64,000 bases of DNA from Leptodactylus fallax (Eukaryota > Chordata > Amphibia > Anura > Leptodactylidae). Below, piece by piece: positions 26,338-39,900 of the stretch. Under the pieces are notes generated by a model. That model made no database searches. It had not been told where the DNA came from and saw only the letters and a program-made list of their open reading frames with translations. Each line of letters opens with the position of its first letter. Within the stretch, counting starts at the first letter, position 1. A program made the position numbers and the translations under genes. The DNA is taken from contig CAMRHE010000134.1 in NCBI GenBank assembly GCA_947044405.1, positions 1,624,001-1,688,000 of the forward strand, given 5' to 3'.

Positions 26338-27905
26338 CAGTCATGGCCAAAAGTTTTGAGAATGACACAAATATTATATTTTCACATGATCTGCTGCCCT
26401 CTGGTTTTTATGTGTGTTTGTCAGATGTTTTTATCACATACAGAAATATAATTGCATTCATATTATGAGTAACAGAAGCTTATATTGACAGTTAGAATGA
26501 GTTAATGCAGCAAGTCAATATTTGCAGTGTTGACCCTTCTTCTTCAGGACCTCTGCAATTCTCCCTGGCATGCTCTCAATCAACTTCTGGACCAAATCCT
26601 GACTGATAGCAGTCCATTCTTGCAGAATCAATGCTTTAATTTTGTCTGAATTTGTTGTTTTTTGTTTGTCCACCCGTCTCTTGATGATTGACCACAAGTT
26701 CTCAATGGGATTAAGATCTGGGGAGTTTCCAGGCCATGGACCCAAAATCTCTATGTTTTGTTCCCTGAGCCATTTAGTTATCACCTTTGCTTTATGGCAA
26801 GGTGATCCATCATGCTGGAAAAGGCATTGTTGAGCGCCAAACTGCTCTTGGACGGTTGGGAGAAGTTGCTCTTGGAGGACATTCTGGTACCATTCTTTAT
26901 TCATGGCTGTGTTTTTAGGCAAGACTGTGAGAGAGCCGATTCCCTTGGCTGAGAAGCAACCCCACACATGAATGGTTTCAGGATGCTTTACAGTTGGCAT
27001 GAGACAAGACTGGTGGTAGCGCTCACCTCTTCTTCTCCGAATAAGCTGTTTTCCAGATGTTCCAAACAATGGAAAAGGGGATTCATCAGAGAAAATGACT
27101 TTACCCCAGTCCTCAGCAGTCCACTCCCTGTACCTTTTGCAGAATATCAGTCTGTCCCTGATGTTTTTTCTGGAGAGAAGTGGTTTCTTTGCTGCCCTCC
27201 TTGAGACCAGGCCTTGCTCCAAGAGTCTCCGCCTCACAGTGCGTGCAGATGCACTCACACCTGCCTGCTGCCATTCCTCAGCAAGTTCTGCACTGCTGGT
27301 AGCCCGATCCCGCAACTGAAACACTTTTAAGAGACGGTCCTGCCGCTTGCTGGTCTTTCTTGGGCGCCCTGGAGCCTTTTTGGCACCAATGGAACCTCTC
27401 TCCTTGAAGTTCTTGATGATGCGATAGATTGTTGACTGAGGTGCAATCTTTCTAGCTGCAATACTCTTCCCAGTTAGGCCATTTTTGTGCAGTGCAATGA
27501 TGACTGCACGTGTTTCTTTAGAGATAACCATGGTTAACAGAAGAGAAACAATGATGGCAAGCACCAGCCTCCTTTTAAAGTGTCCAGTGGTGTCATTCTT
27601 ACTTAATCATGACAGATTGATCTCCAGCCCTGTCCTCATCAACACCCACACCTGTGGTAATGGAGCAATCACTGAAACGATGTTAGGTGGTCCTTTTAAG
27701 GCAGGGCTGCAATGATGTTGAAATGTGTTTTGGGGGGATAAAGTTCATTTTCTAGGCAAATATTGACTTTGCAAGTAATTGCTGTTAAGCTGATCACTCT
27801 TGATAACATTCTGGAGTATATGCAAATTGCCATTAGAAAAACTGAAGCAGCAGACTTTGTAAAAATTAATATTTGTATCATTCTCAAAACTTTTGGCCAT
27901 GACTG
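26338..27905 (-). mobile_element. complete Tc1/mariner transposon, TA-flanked
   Basis: The ends CAGTCATGGCCAAAAGTTTT (26338) and its reverse complement ending at 27905 match over about 35 bp with one mismatch. They are flanked by TA (26336-26337 and 27906-27907). The element is 1568 bp, the usual Tc1 size, and encodes one uninterrupted transposase on the minus strand. Intact ends, intact target duplication and an intact gene suggest a recent insertion. Confidence 0.95.
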
Positions 27906-30900
27906 TATGTCTCTGGGTCTATGAATATCAGATGACACACAGATGTCATCTGTTCGTTTTCACAGACCATAGACTTTCATTGGTGTGATGACCATAGGTC
28001 AGTGAAAAAAATAACTGTCGGAATAAGTACATTGAAATGAATGAATATGGATGGCATAAGTATTTGAAATGCAGATATGTGAATAAGGCTTTAAGCAGAT
28101 GCACGATCCCAAGAGCAGAGATGGCTATTATTAACAGGCATACACTCCAGAAAGAATGAGTGCTGTGTGCGCAGCTATGGAAGCTGCCATGATGCAGCTT
28201 CCCCCCCCCCCGACCCTGCGGTCATGTGATCCGCTGGGGTTAGGGAACTGCGGAAGCTGCTGGGTCCTAATGGACCCAGATTAGCTCTGTGGTGTATACC
28301 ACAAAGCTGAATTCCTATTGTAAAGCCTGGTTCCCATGTAGCATAAATGCTACAATTTTGCCGCAGTGTTTTACAATACCTGCAAAGTGGATGGGATTCT
28401 GGCTAATGCCATCCACACATTGCAGAAAAATATTCACAGCAGACATGCTGTGATTTCAAAAACTGTTGTGTTTTGTAAGTCGCAGCATGTCAATTATACC
28501 TACGGAAACGCTGGCGTTTTCTGTATGGGTATAATTGAAGCAGAAAATTGTACCGTTATTAAATAAAAAAAAAAAAAAAAAAAAAAAATCTACAGTTATG
28601 CAAAAATAAAAACAACATATAATGACAAAAATAAAGCCCTATGTATCACTGAAAAAACTGTGAAATTTATTTGTATAACCTAAATGAAAAAAAAGTCTTC
28701 AAAGCCTTCAAAACTGCATGTACCAAAAAAAAAGAAGCAAACAAAAATACATCCGATCATGAACCAGGATAAATGGCCTGATTGATGGCAGACATATTCA
28801 GCTGTATGGACATACAGCTCCATATATCTATCTGTATGTTCCATGTTATTGAAATAACAGTGCCATTACACATAACATTAGAATGCGATATGAATATAGC
28901 TTATGAAACATAGTTATCTGATATATGTTTGCCTTAATATCTCCAATATATCCAATAATATCAGATGGATTACTGGGAGGGCCGTTTTAATACATTACGG
29001 GCCCCTGTGCAAACTTTTTGAAAGTGGCCCCACTACATAATTTCCTCTCAACCACCAATGTTACAAAAAGCAAATAATACTCACCAAACCTCGATCCCAT
29101 GGACCTGCAAGCTCCAGCTGTAATGATGTCTGTGGCTTGGCGCTCATTCTGCTTCCCTGCTGCACACATCATCAGCCGAAAGCTATTATATTCAACCTCT
29201 AGGACACATATAGATTTGAAATCACTGCCTGCCACCTGGAACAGCGGGACATCACCCGAAATGTGGCACTGTCCCACTCGATCTGGGAAGGCTGACGGGG
29301 CCTCCACAACCATAGGGCCCAGTGCAGCTGAACCGTTGGCCCTATACTTAGAAAACCTGATTACTGGTTTCCTAATTCTTAATTATTTAGAGATAGCAAG
29401 ACATGATTAAAACAGAGATTTTATATCAATAATATTCAATAACTTCATCAATTCAATACTTTCTTTAAAACAGAATTTATAATATAATTTGTGTCTTGAT
29501 AATACATAAAACATTATATATTTGAATACATTGTCTGACTAATTTACTTGAAACATTATAAATCCATTCCCTTTGCATTTATTTAGACTTTCATCGACTC
29601 TCACCTTCAATATGTGTCCAGGTTGTAGATGACACTATACATGACAAAATAGATTCTGCACCTGTATGGTTGATATAATCTTCTGCTGATGTTTCACAAG
29701 ATACATCCCTAGGGTGTGACAGAAGCCTGTTTGGAGCAGCTGAGCTTATAGCAACCAAAGGATATCATTAACAGATCATGTCAGTAGCATCCACTGTAAA
29801 AAGCATTACTTCCACTTCTATATACTGCATTTTCCTTAACAAATGTAATTTTATTCACTGTCCAACACATTAAGGCAATACAAGATTCCCTCAAGCATTT
29901 TATACATTGTGATACAATAAAAAAATAGACAGAAACATGAAAATAAATTTCCAATCACAGCATCATATTTACTTTCTAGGCAGAATCAAAACCAAGAAAT
30001 CTTATTTCTGATTCTTTCATCCAGAGCTTTGCAGACAAAATGTGTCCAGAAGGGAATTTGGGATGTGGGATAATAAAACCAGTTTGACCAGTTTTTGCAA
30101 GGTCTGCCAACGCTAGGATCATATTGCTAAAAGCCAGCAACCTGGGATTACGACCAAGTCTTCCCAACCCCCTCATAGTGCAATCACTATCCTAGAGTCC
30201 CTCTGCAAGGCTGCTCCTGTTTTAGGTTTCTAGATCACAGCCCAGCTGACATGGATAATCCTACAGGCTTGGAAAAGAGGTCAGGGAAACATGGACACTG
30301 CAGTATTGTTCTTAACCCTTGTTATGGCACAAGAGGAAGTAACAGGTTACCAATGGACTCAGAACACATTATTTACATCTTATCCACGTAAGACGCGTTC
30401 ACAAAATGGGCAATATGTAAAGCATACTAGACTCAGCATACAAGCAACAAAATATTACATAACATTGTAACAACATATCATAGACTGCGGTAGACACTTT
30501 AACATAACTACTGATAAATTGTAGACAACCTTTTGTAACATCTTTTATTTGTTAAACATTAAAAGGTGACATAACTGCAAGACTGCTATTTTGTTTCTCT
30601 TATTGAGAGCAATACTACATTTTTCAACGTCTAACATGGTACCAAACATATTTCTTTTTACTGATAAATTGATCTTCTATTACACAGTTTCATCACATTT
30701 ATCATATATGCTTCACACTCTGATCTGCAAGGAAATATTTTATATACAATTGGAACAGCTCACCCACTGGGGATATATTTTTCTAAGTTGTTGGCATCAT
30801 TACTGCATATGGTAACTGTGCATGGGCCACTTGTAGGACTACAAGTAACAGCAAACATAGGAAGACTTTCATCAGTCTAGCACCATTAAGGTTAAAATCC

Positions 30901-33900
30901 AATATCTTTATTTCACATGTTAAAGCTTATTGATACATGACAGCCTACATATTGCTCTTACTCATGGCTAAACATGTAGGCTGTCATGCACTGATAAGCT
31001 ATTAAATATGTGACATAAAGATATTGGATTTTAACATTAAAGGGCTGGTTAATCTTCTAAAATATTTTATGGTTAGTGATAACATGGTTAACCAAGATTA
31101 GAAAAAGATGGCTGCTTTCTTCAACAAACAGCGCCACACCTGCCATTTTGACATTTATTGGGGTTTATTTATCATCTGCCCCTTTTTTGGCCATACGTTT
31201 TACAGGTGCGCCTTTTTTTAGGCTAGTTTTACTGTGGTGCTGATTTATGATGTAGGTGCACCTCCTTGTTAAATGTTGTGCATGTGTAAGTTAGTTTTGA
31301 TGCGCCTTTTTTGCGCCATGTGCACTTTGCACCTTTTTTGTGCAAAAAAGCACAAGTGATGTGCCTATCTCCAATTTCTTCCTTCCCCTGGGAGACAGCC
31401 GACAGTCTTCTACCAGTGATGCCTTTCGGAGCCGGCTGGCACTCTCCCACGCTCCTGCACTACGCCCGTGCTGACACAGGACCTGCAGCCTGAGCTTTGC
31501 CAGCACAAGTAGCCACATCCAGCTGCCTCTGCAGCATCCCTGCCTCCCTCCAATGCAGGCACTGCTTTGGGGAGTGATACTACTCTCCCATGGGAGACTC
31601 CTCCGTCCTCTCCAACTGTGCCTCATGGCCGGCGGACATGTTGCCGCGCGGAACTACCAGACCCCGCAGCGACAGCTTCTCAGCTGTCCCAGGCTACTCC
31701 ACTCACTGTGAACTCAACATATGCCCTACAGTATCCTCCACCCAGTATCCCATTTTCTCCTCCACCTCAGCTCAGCTTTCCTACTATCCAGGGCTCTTTC
31801 ACGCTGCCCATGGACTGGAGTGCATTTGCATCTATTTTGCCCCTTTTTAAAAAAGGCACAAGTAATAAATACAGCGTAAAAAGGATCTTCATTTAGGCCA
31901 CACATCCTTTTCTCGCAAAAAGAAAAAGTGGCGAGAGCAGCATAACAGTGTGAAAAAAAGGTGCAAGTAGCTTAATAAATGAAGCAGAGCAGAGTGCAGA
32001 AAAATACCTCAAAAAGGCGCAATACACGGCAAAAAAATGCGCAAGTAGCTTAATAATTGTGCCCCATTGTGTCTGGTATTGCAGCTAAGCTCTATTGACA
32101 CAAATGGATATGAGTTGCAGCATCACAAACAACCAGTGGACAGGTGTGGTGTTGTTTCTGGAATAAAGCAGTGTTTTTTTGTAAGGCCTCCTGTACACGA
32201 CTGCATTCAATTCCGCAAACACGGTCTGCATGAGGGCTATATTTCCTGGAGTGAACATGGCCGTGTGCATGGAATTCACTGCATCATAGAGAGATATGAT
32301 GCTGTGAGATCCTAAACAGCCTGATTGTTACTGTACTAGACTGACAGCTTTATGTCAGTACAGTAATGATCGGACCGTTCAGGATCTCACAGCATCATAT
32401 CTCATTATGATGCAGTGAGTTCAATGCACATGGTCTTTGCAGAACTGAATGCGGTCATGTGCAGGAGGGTTAAGCCTGGGCAAACCCTGAAAAGTGGCTG
32501 TAATAGTGGTTTGAATTGAATAGACACTGTCCTGTTAACAAACTTTGCATTACTGAATAGTTCAGGCAATTATAAGAAACCTTGTAATATATCTTTTCAG
32601 AGAGAAGTGCTTCTTTCTGTTCTTATCAGGCTGTTTTCTTGCTTTGCCTCTCTCTGCTAAACTGCCTTTCGCTCTGAAAATCCCTGCTCTAGCTACCTCC
32701 AGATGGACTGCAGGTCACATGACTACTCACTGTAGAAGTCTATGGAGAGAAGGGAGGAGTGAGCAGTAAATGCAGCAGAAAAGAAAAAGACAAGCTTAGA
32801 CTGATGCTAGAGGCAAATAGGAGCATACCATAACCGGAGTACTTTATTCACATTAGTACAGTCCGGTACTTCTCTATAAATGTCCTGTATGGCCCAGGAG
32901 CTGTTTCTGAGTGAATTGGTGGTGGTGCAGGGCTGGGTGTTGGGTCGAAAGCAGAAGGCTCCGTACACTATGTAGTGACCATGCGGAAGTCCTGCAGCTC
33001 AGCTCCCATTCACTTGAATGGTAGCAGTGCTGTAGAACTTTGGCATGACAACTATTCAGTGTACAGAGCCTTCTACTTACAGCTCTGTATATGACATAGT
33101 TCCAGCGCTGGAGGATGCCAAAAATAACTGATCAGGTGCTGGGTATCAGATGATCTGATATCTGATATTTTCTGATATATCTTGATCTATCTTTAGAATA
33201 GGTAATCAATATCAACACCCTCCCAAGCCCAAAGAACTCATTTAAGTTCCGTACCCAGCACTTTTAACTATAGTAGCCATGAAGCCTCTTAAAGACTCCC
33301 TTTAAACTGGGTGCTGGATCTTATTCCATATGTATTATGTAGACACATAGACAGATTTTGTGGCTTCTTCATCTTTCTAGTTCAATCAACATAATAAAAA
33401 ATCTTCAAGGCCTCGTATCTAGTGATGAAAGTATCCTCTCTCACCGTCACTTTGGGACAGGAAAGAACCCAGAACACAGAAGCCTATGTTACAACCTAAA
33501 AATGGCATTAAACAAATACAGAGGTCTCATAGTTTCAACAATGATTCCTGTTGATGCAACTATTATATTATCCACTAAAAGGAATGAAAGACATGGGGTA
33601 TCTCTGACAGCAGGGAATCCCAGTGACTCTTTCATTGAAACCAAAACTGCCCATACAAATTAGACTAATGTCAGCTGACAATGTAATATGTATGTTAGCA
33701 TCCAGATTGTCTCTAGATGGCAGATGTCAGGGGAACAAGGATTGGGAATGTTGAATTTTGTTGTCCTTCTCTCTATTTAAATACTGTATATGTGATATAT
33801 AGCCAGGGTCGGACTGGCCCACCGGGGAACCGGTGAATCCCCCGGTGGGCCCCGAGCCCCGACTATTAGTCCTCATGTCATGGGGGCCCGATCGGGATCC

Positions 33901-36900
33901 TGACTATCCCGATCGGGCACCTGACCAGTGGCTGGAGATGGCCGGGGCCCCGGACCACTATGATAGCGGTCGGGGAAAGCCTGGTTCCCCGACCGCTATA
34001 CATACTGTTATTGGAAAGGGGCCCTGGCATATTGCAGGCTCCTTTCCAATAAATGGCAGCCCAGGGGGAGGTGACTGAAAATAATAAACACATATTCTCA
34101 CCTCTCCTGGGCGCAGCGTTCTCTCCGGCGCTCCTCCGTCATGTGACTAAGGCCTGTGATTAGGCCCCGGCGGTCACATGGGGCGCGACCGCGTAATAAC
34201 GTCAGTGCGCCCCCACGTGACCGCTGAGGCCCAATCACAGGCCTCAGCAGTGTCGTCGGAAAAGGGCCTGAAGACGCTGAAGATGGCAGGATGGAGTGAG
34301 GATGCCAAGGAAAGGTAAGGCACAGTGAGTATGAGAGTTTGTTATTTTTAATCACTTCCCCTGGGCCTCCGATTATTATACTCTGGGGTCTGAGGAGACC
34401 CCAAAGTATAATAATAGCACTGAAGCGGAGGGGGGCTATTGAGCGCATATAATACTGGGTGGGGGTCACTGTGGAGCTTATAATACTGGGTGGGGGCCAC
34501 TGTGGAAATACTGGGTGGGGGCCACTATGGAGCTTATAATACTGTGTGGGGGCCACTGTGGAGCTTATAATACTGGGTGGGGGCCACTGTGGAGCTTATA
34601 ATACTGGGTGGGGGCCACTGTGAAGCTTATAATACTGGGTGGGGGCCACTGTGGAGCTTATAATACTGGGTGGGAGCCACTGTGGAGCTTATAATACTGA
34701 GTGGGGGCCACTGTGGAGCTTATAATACTGTGTGGGGGCCACTGTGGAGCTTATAATACTGGGTGGGAGCCACTGTGGAGCTTATAATACTGTGTGGGGG
34801 CCACTGTGGAGCTTATAATACTGTGTGGGAGCCACTGTGGAGCTTATAATACTGGGTGGGGGCCACTGTGGAGCTTATAATACTGTGTGTGGGCCACTGT
34901 GGAGCTTATACTCCATACAGTGGCTCCTTCATTTTTTTTTAATTACGCCGGGGCAGGTGAAAAAAACAAAACAAAAAAACCCCCCACAAACTTTCTCTCC
35001 TGTCCCCAGTGTCTCACAGTGCGGTTTGGTCCTGCAGCTCTGTTGTTTTCTTCCAGCGCAAGTTCCCCCTGCACGTGACTACCTGTGACGTCACGTGACC
35101 CCTGAGGCCAATCAGTGGCCTAAGGGAAGGGACCTGGGACGTCACAGCCAGTGAGGAATTCCGGCAAAAAGAAGACAGCAGAGCTGCAGGACCAGACCGT
35201 GCTGGGAGGACACGGGAGACAGGTGAGTATGTTTAGCATGTTTTTTTTTTTTTGGGGGGGGGTAGGGGGGGTTCACCTCCCCCAGACTAATTATAAAAAA
35301 GAAAAAAATTATACTGGACAATCTCTTTAAAGTGTGTCGCATTAGGGGGGTATATTAAAGGGGTTGTCCAGGCATAATTTGTTATGGTTTATCCTCAGGA
35401 TAGGCCACAGATACCTGATCTGTAGGAGGCTGACCCCAGACCCATCAGCTGTTCGGAGCCACTTCTGATGCCCGTACTGTACACAATACAGGGCCAGAAG
35501 CAGAAACTCTGTCCACTGTATGTTAGCCGAGCACCTTCACTGCATCTCAGCACTTATTGAAGTCAGTAGGAGCTGAGCTGCAGTGAAGGCGCCGGGCTGC
35601 TATACGGCGGATGGAGCTTTCTGCTTCCGGCCCTGTGTTGTGTACAGAATGGGCTCCGGAAGTGGCTCCGAACAGCTGATGGGGCCATGTGTCAGCCCCT
35701 ACCGATCAGGTATTTATGGCCTATCCTGAGCATAGGCCATAAAAAAGATTAACCCTGGACAACCCCTTTAATATGCCCCACACAGTTTAATGTCCCCCCC
35801 ACAGGATGTTAGCCCCCATCACTGCTCCCACACAATATAATGACCACATCACTATTCCCCATACAGTATGGGGGACCAGTGAAGAGGCCACTATGTGGGG
35901 GGACCAGTGAAGTGACCATAGAAAAATTTGGCCCAGACAACCCCTTAAAAGAGGTTGTCCATAAACTGGAGCGACCACTGTGTCGGCCACCAGGGAGGTG
36001 TAAAAATAAGAAAATTTTTAAAAAAGCATACTCACCTGTCCCCAGCACCCCGTTGTCCCCTGCCTGTGTCTGTTCGGTCTCATGGCGGCGCCTCATTTCT
36101 GGAAATCCTGTACCTAATTGGTCTTAGCGATCACATGAGGTGCAGGACTCCCAGCAAGGAGTCGCTGGCATGAGACTGAATGGACACTGGCAGCGGACAA
36201 CAGAGTGTGGGAACAGGTGAGTATGCTTTTTAATTTACTTGTTTTTTACTTTACACCTCCCGCCAGCTACATGGGTTGCTCCAATTCCTTCGGGGCAACC
36301 GTGGGAGTCAGACGTGTCTGTTTGAGCTCCTGAGTTCAGAGGCTTACGTGGCTTTTGGATACTTGGAGACCGTTTATAGTGTGTGATCTTCGGTCTTTTG
36401 TTTGTTACAGACCGTAGCTCCGACTCCCTTCTCCGTGCGGAAGGGAGCCTTATCATGGAGCGTGGAGCTCCTGCCCCCCGGACCTTACAGGTGGGGGGCA
36501 GGAGAATGTCTGCCGACACAGCACCAGCAGAGCAGGGCAGGCGGAGGTCGCTGAGGCAGCAAGCCTCAATGAGACTGGCGACCAGGACAACAGCATCGGG
36601 AGCAGCAGCAGCGACATTGGCGGCTGCAGCATCAGGAACAGCATCGGGAGCAGCGACGTCCGTAGAGCGGGCGACGCCGGCAGGAGTAGCGGTGGCGACA
36701 GGGGTGTCAGCAGTCCCGGCAGGTGGATCCGTGAAAACGGCGACATCAGCCACGGCGATAACATCAGCGGCAGTGGCGGGTGAAGCCGGTCCGAAGGGGG
36801 TTACGGCCGCAGGATATGCGGTTCCCTCTGGAAGGGTCCCTGCAAGCAGGAGAAATGACACAAGCTTACCGTCATCGCTGCCGCAATCACCCGCAGGATG

Positions 36901-39900
36901 GGGCATCAGGAAGGCTGGAGAGGAAGTCGCCATTTACAGCCGGAGGATCGAGGTGGTCCTGGAGGAGTATGACCGGGCCCGGAGGTCCCTGTTCGCAATG
37001 AGTGGGGGAGCTTCAGAGCGCTCGCGCCCGTAGCGACAGGGCCTCAAGGAAGGACCGCCCGGTTTTCAGTAAGCAGGTAAGGAGCCTGAAAAAACAAATA
37101 AAGGCCCTGGAAGCCAGGTGCACGGAGATTCTGGAAGGCGCAGGGCCGTTCAGAGAGAAGCTGCTGAACGATGACCGCTTCTTCCGCAAACAGCAGGAGC
37201 GGTTGTTGAAGGATGGCCCCGCGTCCTCAGACAGCTCGGGAGAGGACGATTACTGCGAGTCAGACCTGGAATCAGATGACAGCATGGCGGTACAGTATAG
37301 TCGGGCAGCCGTCCCTAGTAGCGGCAGCCTGATACCCACGTATACGCAGGCATCAGTGCCGGCAGTGAAGCAGGAAGTCAGATTGACAAGACAGGAAGTC
37401 AGAATGACAGGGCAGGAAGTGACGCAATCTCCCACACTCCCAGAGAACCAACCACTGCCCGAGACGGAGGAGGAGGAGGGTGGAGCCTCGGGAGAAGGCG
37501 GGAAGCTGATGAGGCAAATCTACCAATTAGAGTCCCCGTCCAGAATGGACCAATTAGCATTCAACATGTCAGATCTGGACGGGGAGGAGGCGGGAAAAGG
37601 AGCCAAGACCAGGAAGAAGGCAAGGAAGGAAAAAAAAAGAAATAGAGACATTTAAATTTGTCAGGTCGTTGCCTGGGGAGCATCGTGCCGGGACCTCAGC
37701 CCAGGTTGCGATGCCTCCAGGAGAGAAAAGGGAGGCGCAGGCACCTCGGGTCACGCCAAGTGGCGGGGTGCCTGGGGTGCCAGCAGTCAAAATGGCGCCT
37801 GATAGTACCTTTCAGGTGGTGGCGGACAAGGAGCTCATGGTTGCGGACAAGGCGCTCATAGTTGCGGACAAGGGCAAAGGCAAAGAAGCCCCCCCTGCGG
37901 AGGGGAGTGGCGTAGGGAAACCTCCCTCCCTGGTAGGAGGTTTTAAAATATCGATGGCTTCCCCCAGAGTAAGGTGTAGGAAAGGGGGAGTGGCAGGTAG
38001 GCGTGGCTCATCCTCCTCCAGTGCTGATGAAGCCGGTGATGCGGAGGTCACTTCCGGGGCTAAGGGGGCGTGTCCTCCTACAACATCAGGTGCCGGGGTG
38101 ACTGTGGATGCGGAGGCCGAGGTAAAAGCGGGGAAGCCATCAGCGAGTGGTGCAGCCGGCCCCGCTGTAAGAAGGAAGACTGCAGGTGTGAATGATGGAC
38201 GAGTGGAGAAGCTAGTTAAGCAGACAGGTAAGGTAAAGGAGAAAGCGGGTGGGACAAAAGGGGTAATTAGTAGTATTCCTGAAGAAGGTGGTGTAGTATG
38301 CATGGGGGTCCAAGAGCCTGTAGTCGGGGAGGCTGCGGGTGGAGGGGCTATTACCATTGCTGCTAAAAAAAGTATTTCTACTGCTAGTAATATTTCTGTT
38401 GTGGCCCCTGTTGTTTCTGGTATTTCTGCTGTTGTCCCTGCTGTTGTCCCTGCTGTTGTTTCTGCTGCTGTTCCTGATGCTGTTCCTGATGCTGTCGTTG
38501 CTCCTGTTGTTACTCCTGTCATTGCTCCTGATATTGTTGCTCCTGTTGTCCTCTCTGCCGCTGTTCCTTCTGCTGCAGTTGGAGTGACCCGGTCCGCGGC
38601 GGCTATGCCAGGGCGGACTGTTGCCGCCTCTGGTGCTCCGGTTGCCGTGGCTGGGCTAAGTAGTTCTGCGGGGGTCCCTGGGAGTGGCGCTGGTACTCCG
38701 GCAGCGGAGGTTGCTGCGGCCTCCGGGCCCCCACGCTCCTATGCCAGCGTCGCTTCTGGGGCCCCTGGGGGTGCATCATGTCTTCCGCCGGGCTCCAGGG
38801 AAGGCGATTTGCAACGGCAGCTCCTGGAGGCTTTACGGGCGGGCCAGTCCACAATGACCATAGATGGGCAGTCGAGAGACCTTAGGTTCTGGATCGAGCG
38901 TTTTGGCCTAGGGAAGTTCCGAGAGGAAGGAGGTGAGACCAGATGGACTCTCCCTACACCCGGGCGTAGGGGGCCAACACGGAGGAACGTGGCCCGTCTC
39001 GTGTGGGGGGGAGCCGGCCCTTGTCCCCAGAGGAGGGGGGTCGTGGAACTCCTACTCGGGATGGGTTTCAGGGCGAGCGACATCTTTGCCCTGATTCATC
39101 CTGTCGACTCCTCGGAGTTTGACATCAGCTTTGTTACCCCGGAGGGCTTAGAAACCTTCTGGGGAAACTATAGGCTGGTGAAGGACGAGCCCACCTGGCG
39201 TGACTTTATGGTGTGGGCGGTGTCACGCCAGGATAACATTAAGAAAGTGACCGTTTTAACTCGTAACGAGTCACTTTCTTATATGGACATCATGACCTGG
39301 CTGAACAGGTTTGGGGAGGTCAAGGACTTCCCAAAGAAAAATCTCGACGAGTTCGGGATATGGTCGGGGGCCTGGACCTTCATGGTCAAATTGCGACACG
39401 AGGATAACTCGGTGATGCATATCCCGTCCTCAACCTTCCTTGGGAAAGACAGGATCCTTGTCTTCTACCAGGGGCAGCCAAAACTCTGCCACAGGTGCGG
39501 TGACCCCTCACACTTGAGCGCCTCCTGCCGTGTGCAGAAGTGCGCCATGTGTGGGGAGGTGGGCCATCTCGCGGCGACCTGTGGCAGGGTGCATTGCCAC
39601 CTGTGTGGTGTCCTTGGGCACCCGATCGGGGCGTGTCCACGGTCTTTCGCCAACACCACCCTTCGGCAAGCGGGAGCAGTTGAGGAGGCTGTCCCTGCTG
39701 CGGACGGGGTGAGTGGGGGAGGAGAGACTAGTCTGCCAAGGCAAAGGGAGAAGGCCCAGCCACCATCAAGGGCAAGGAGGCGCGAGAGGAGGAGGGAGCA
39801 GAGGGAAGGAGTTATGTGCCTTCCTTCTGCCCCTGGCTCTGCTGGGCCGGATCCTGATGCCGAGGCAGCAGTGGGCACGACCCTGGTTGAGGAGATGAGG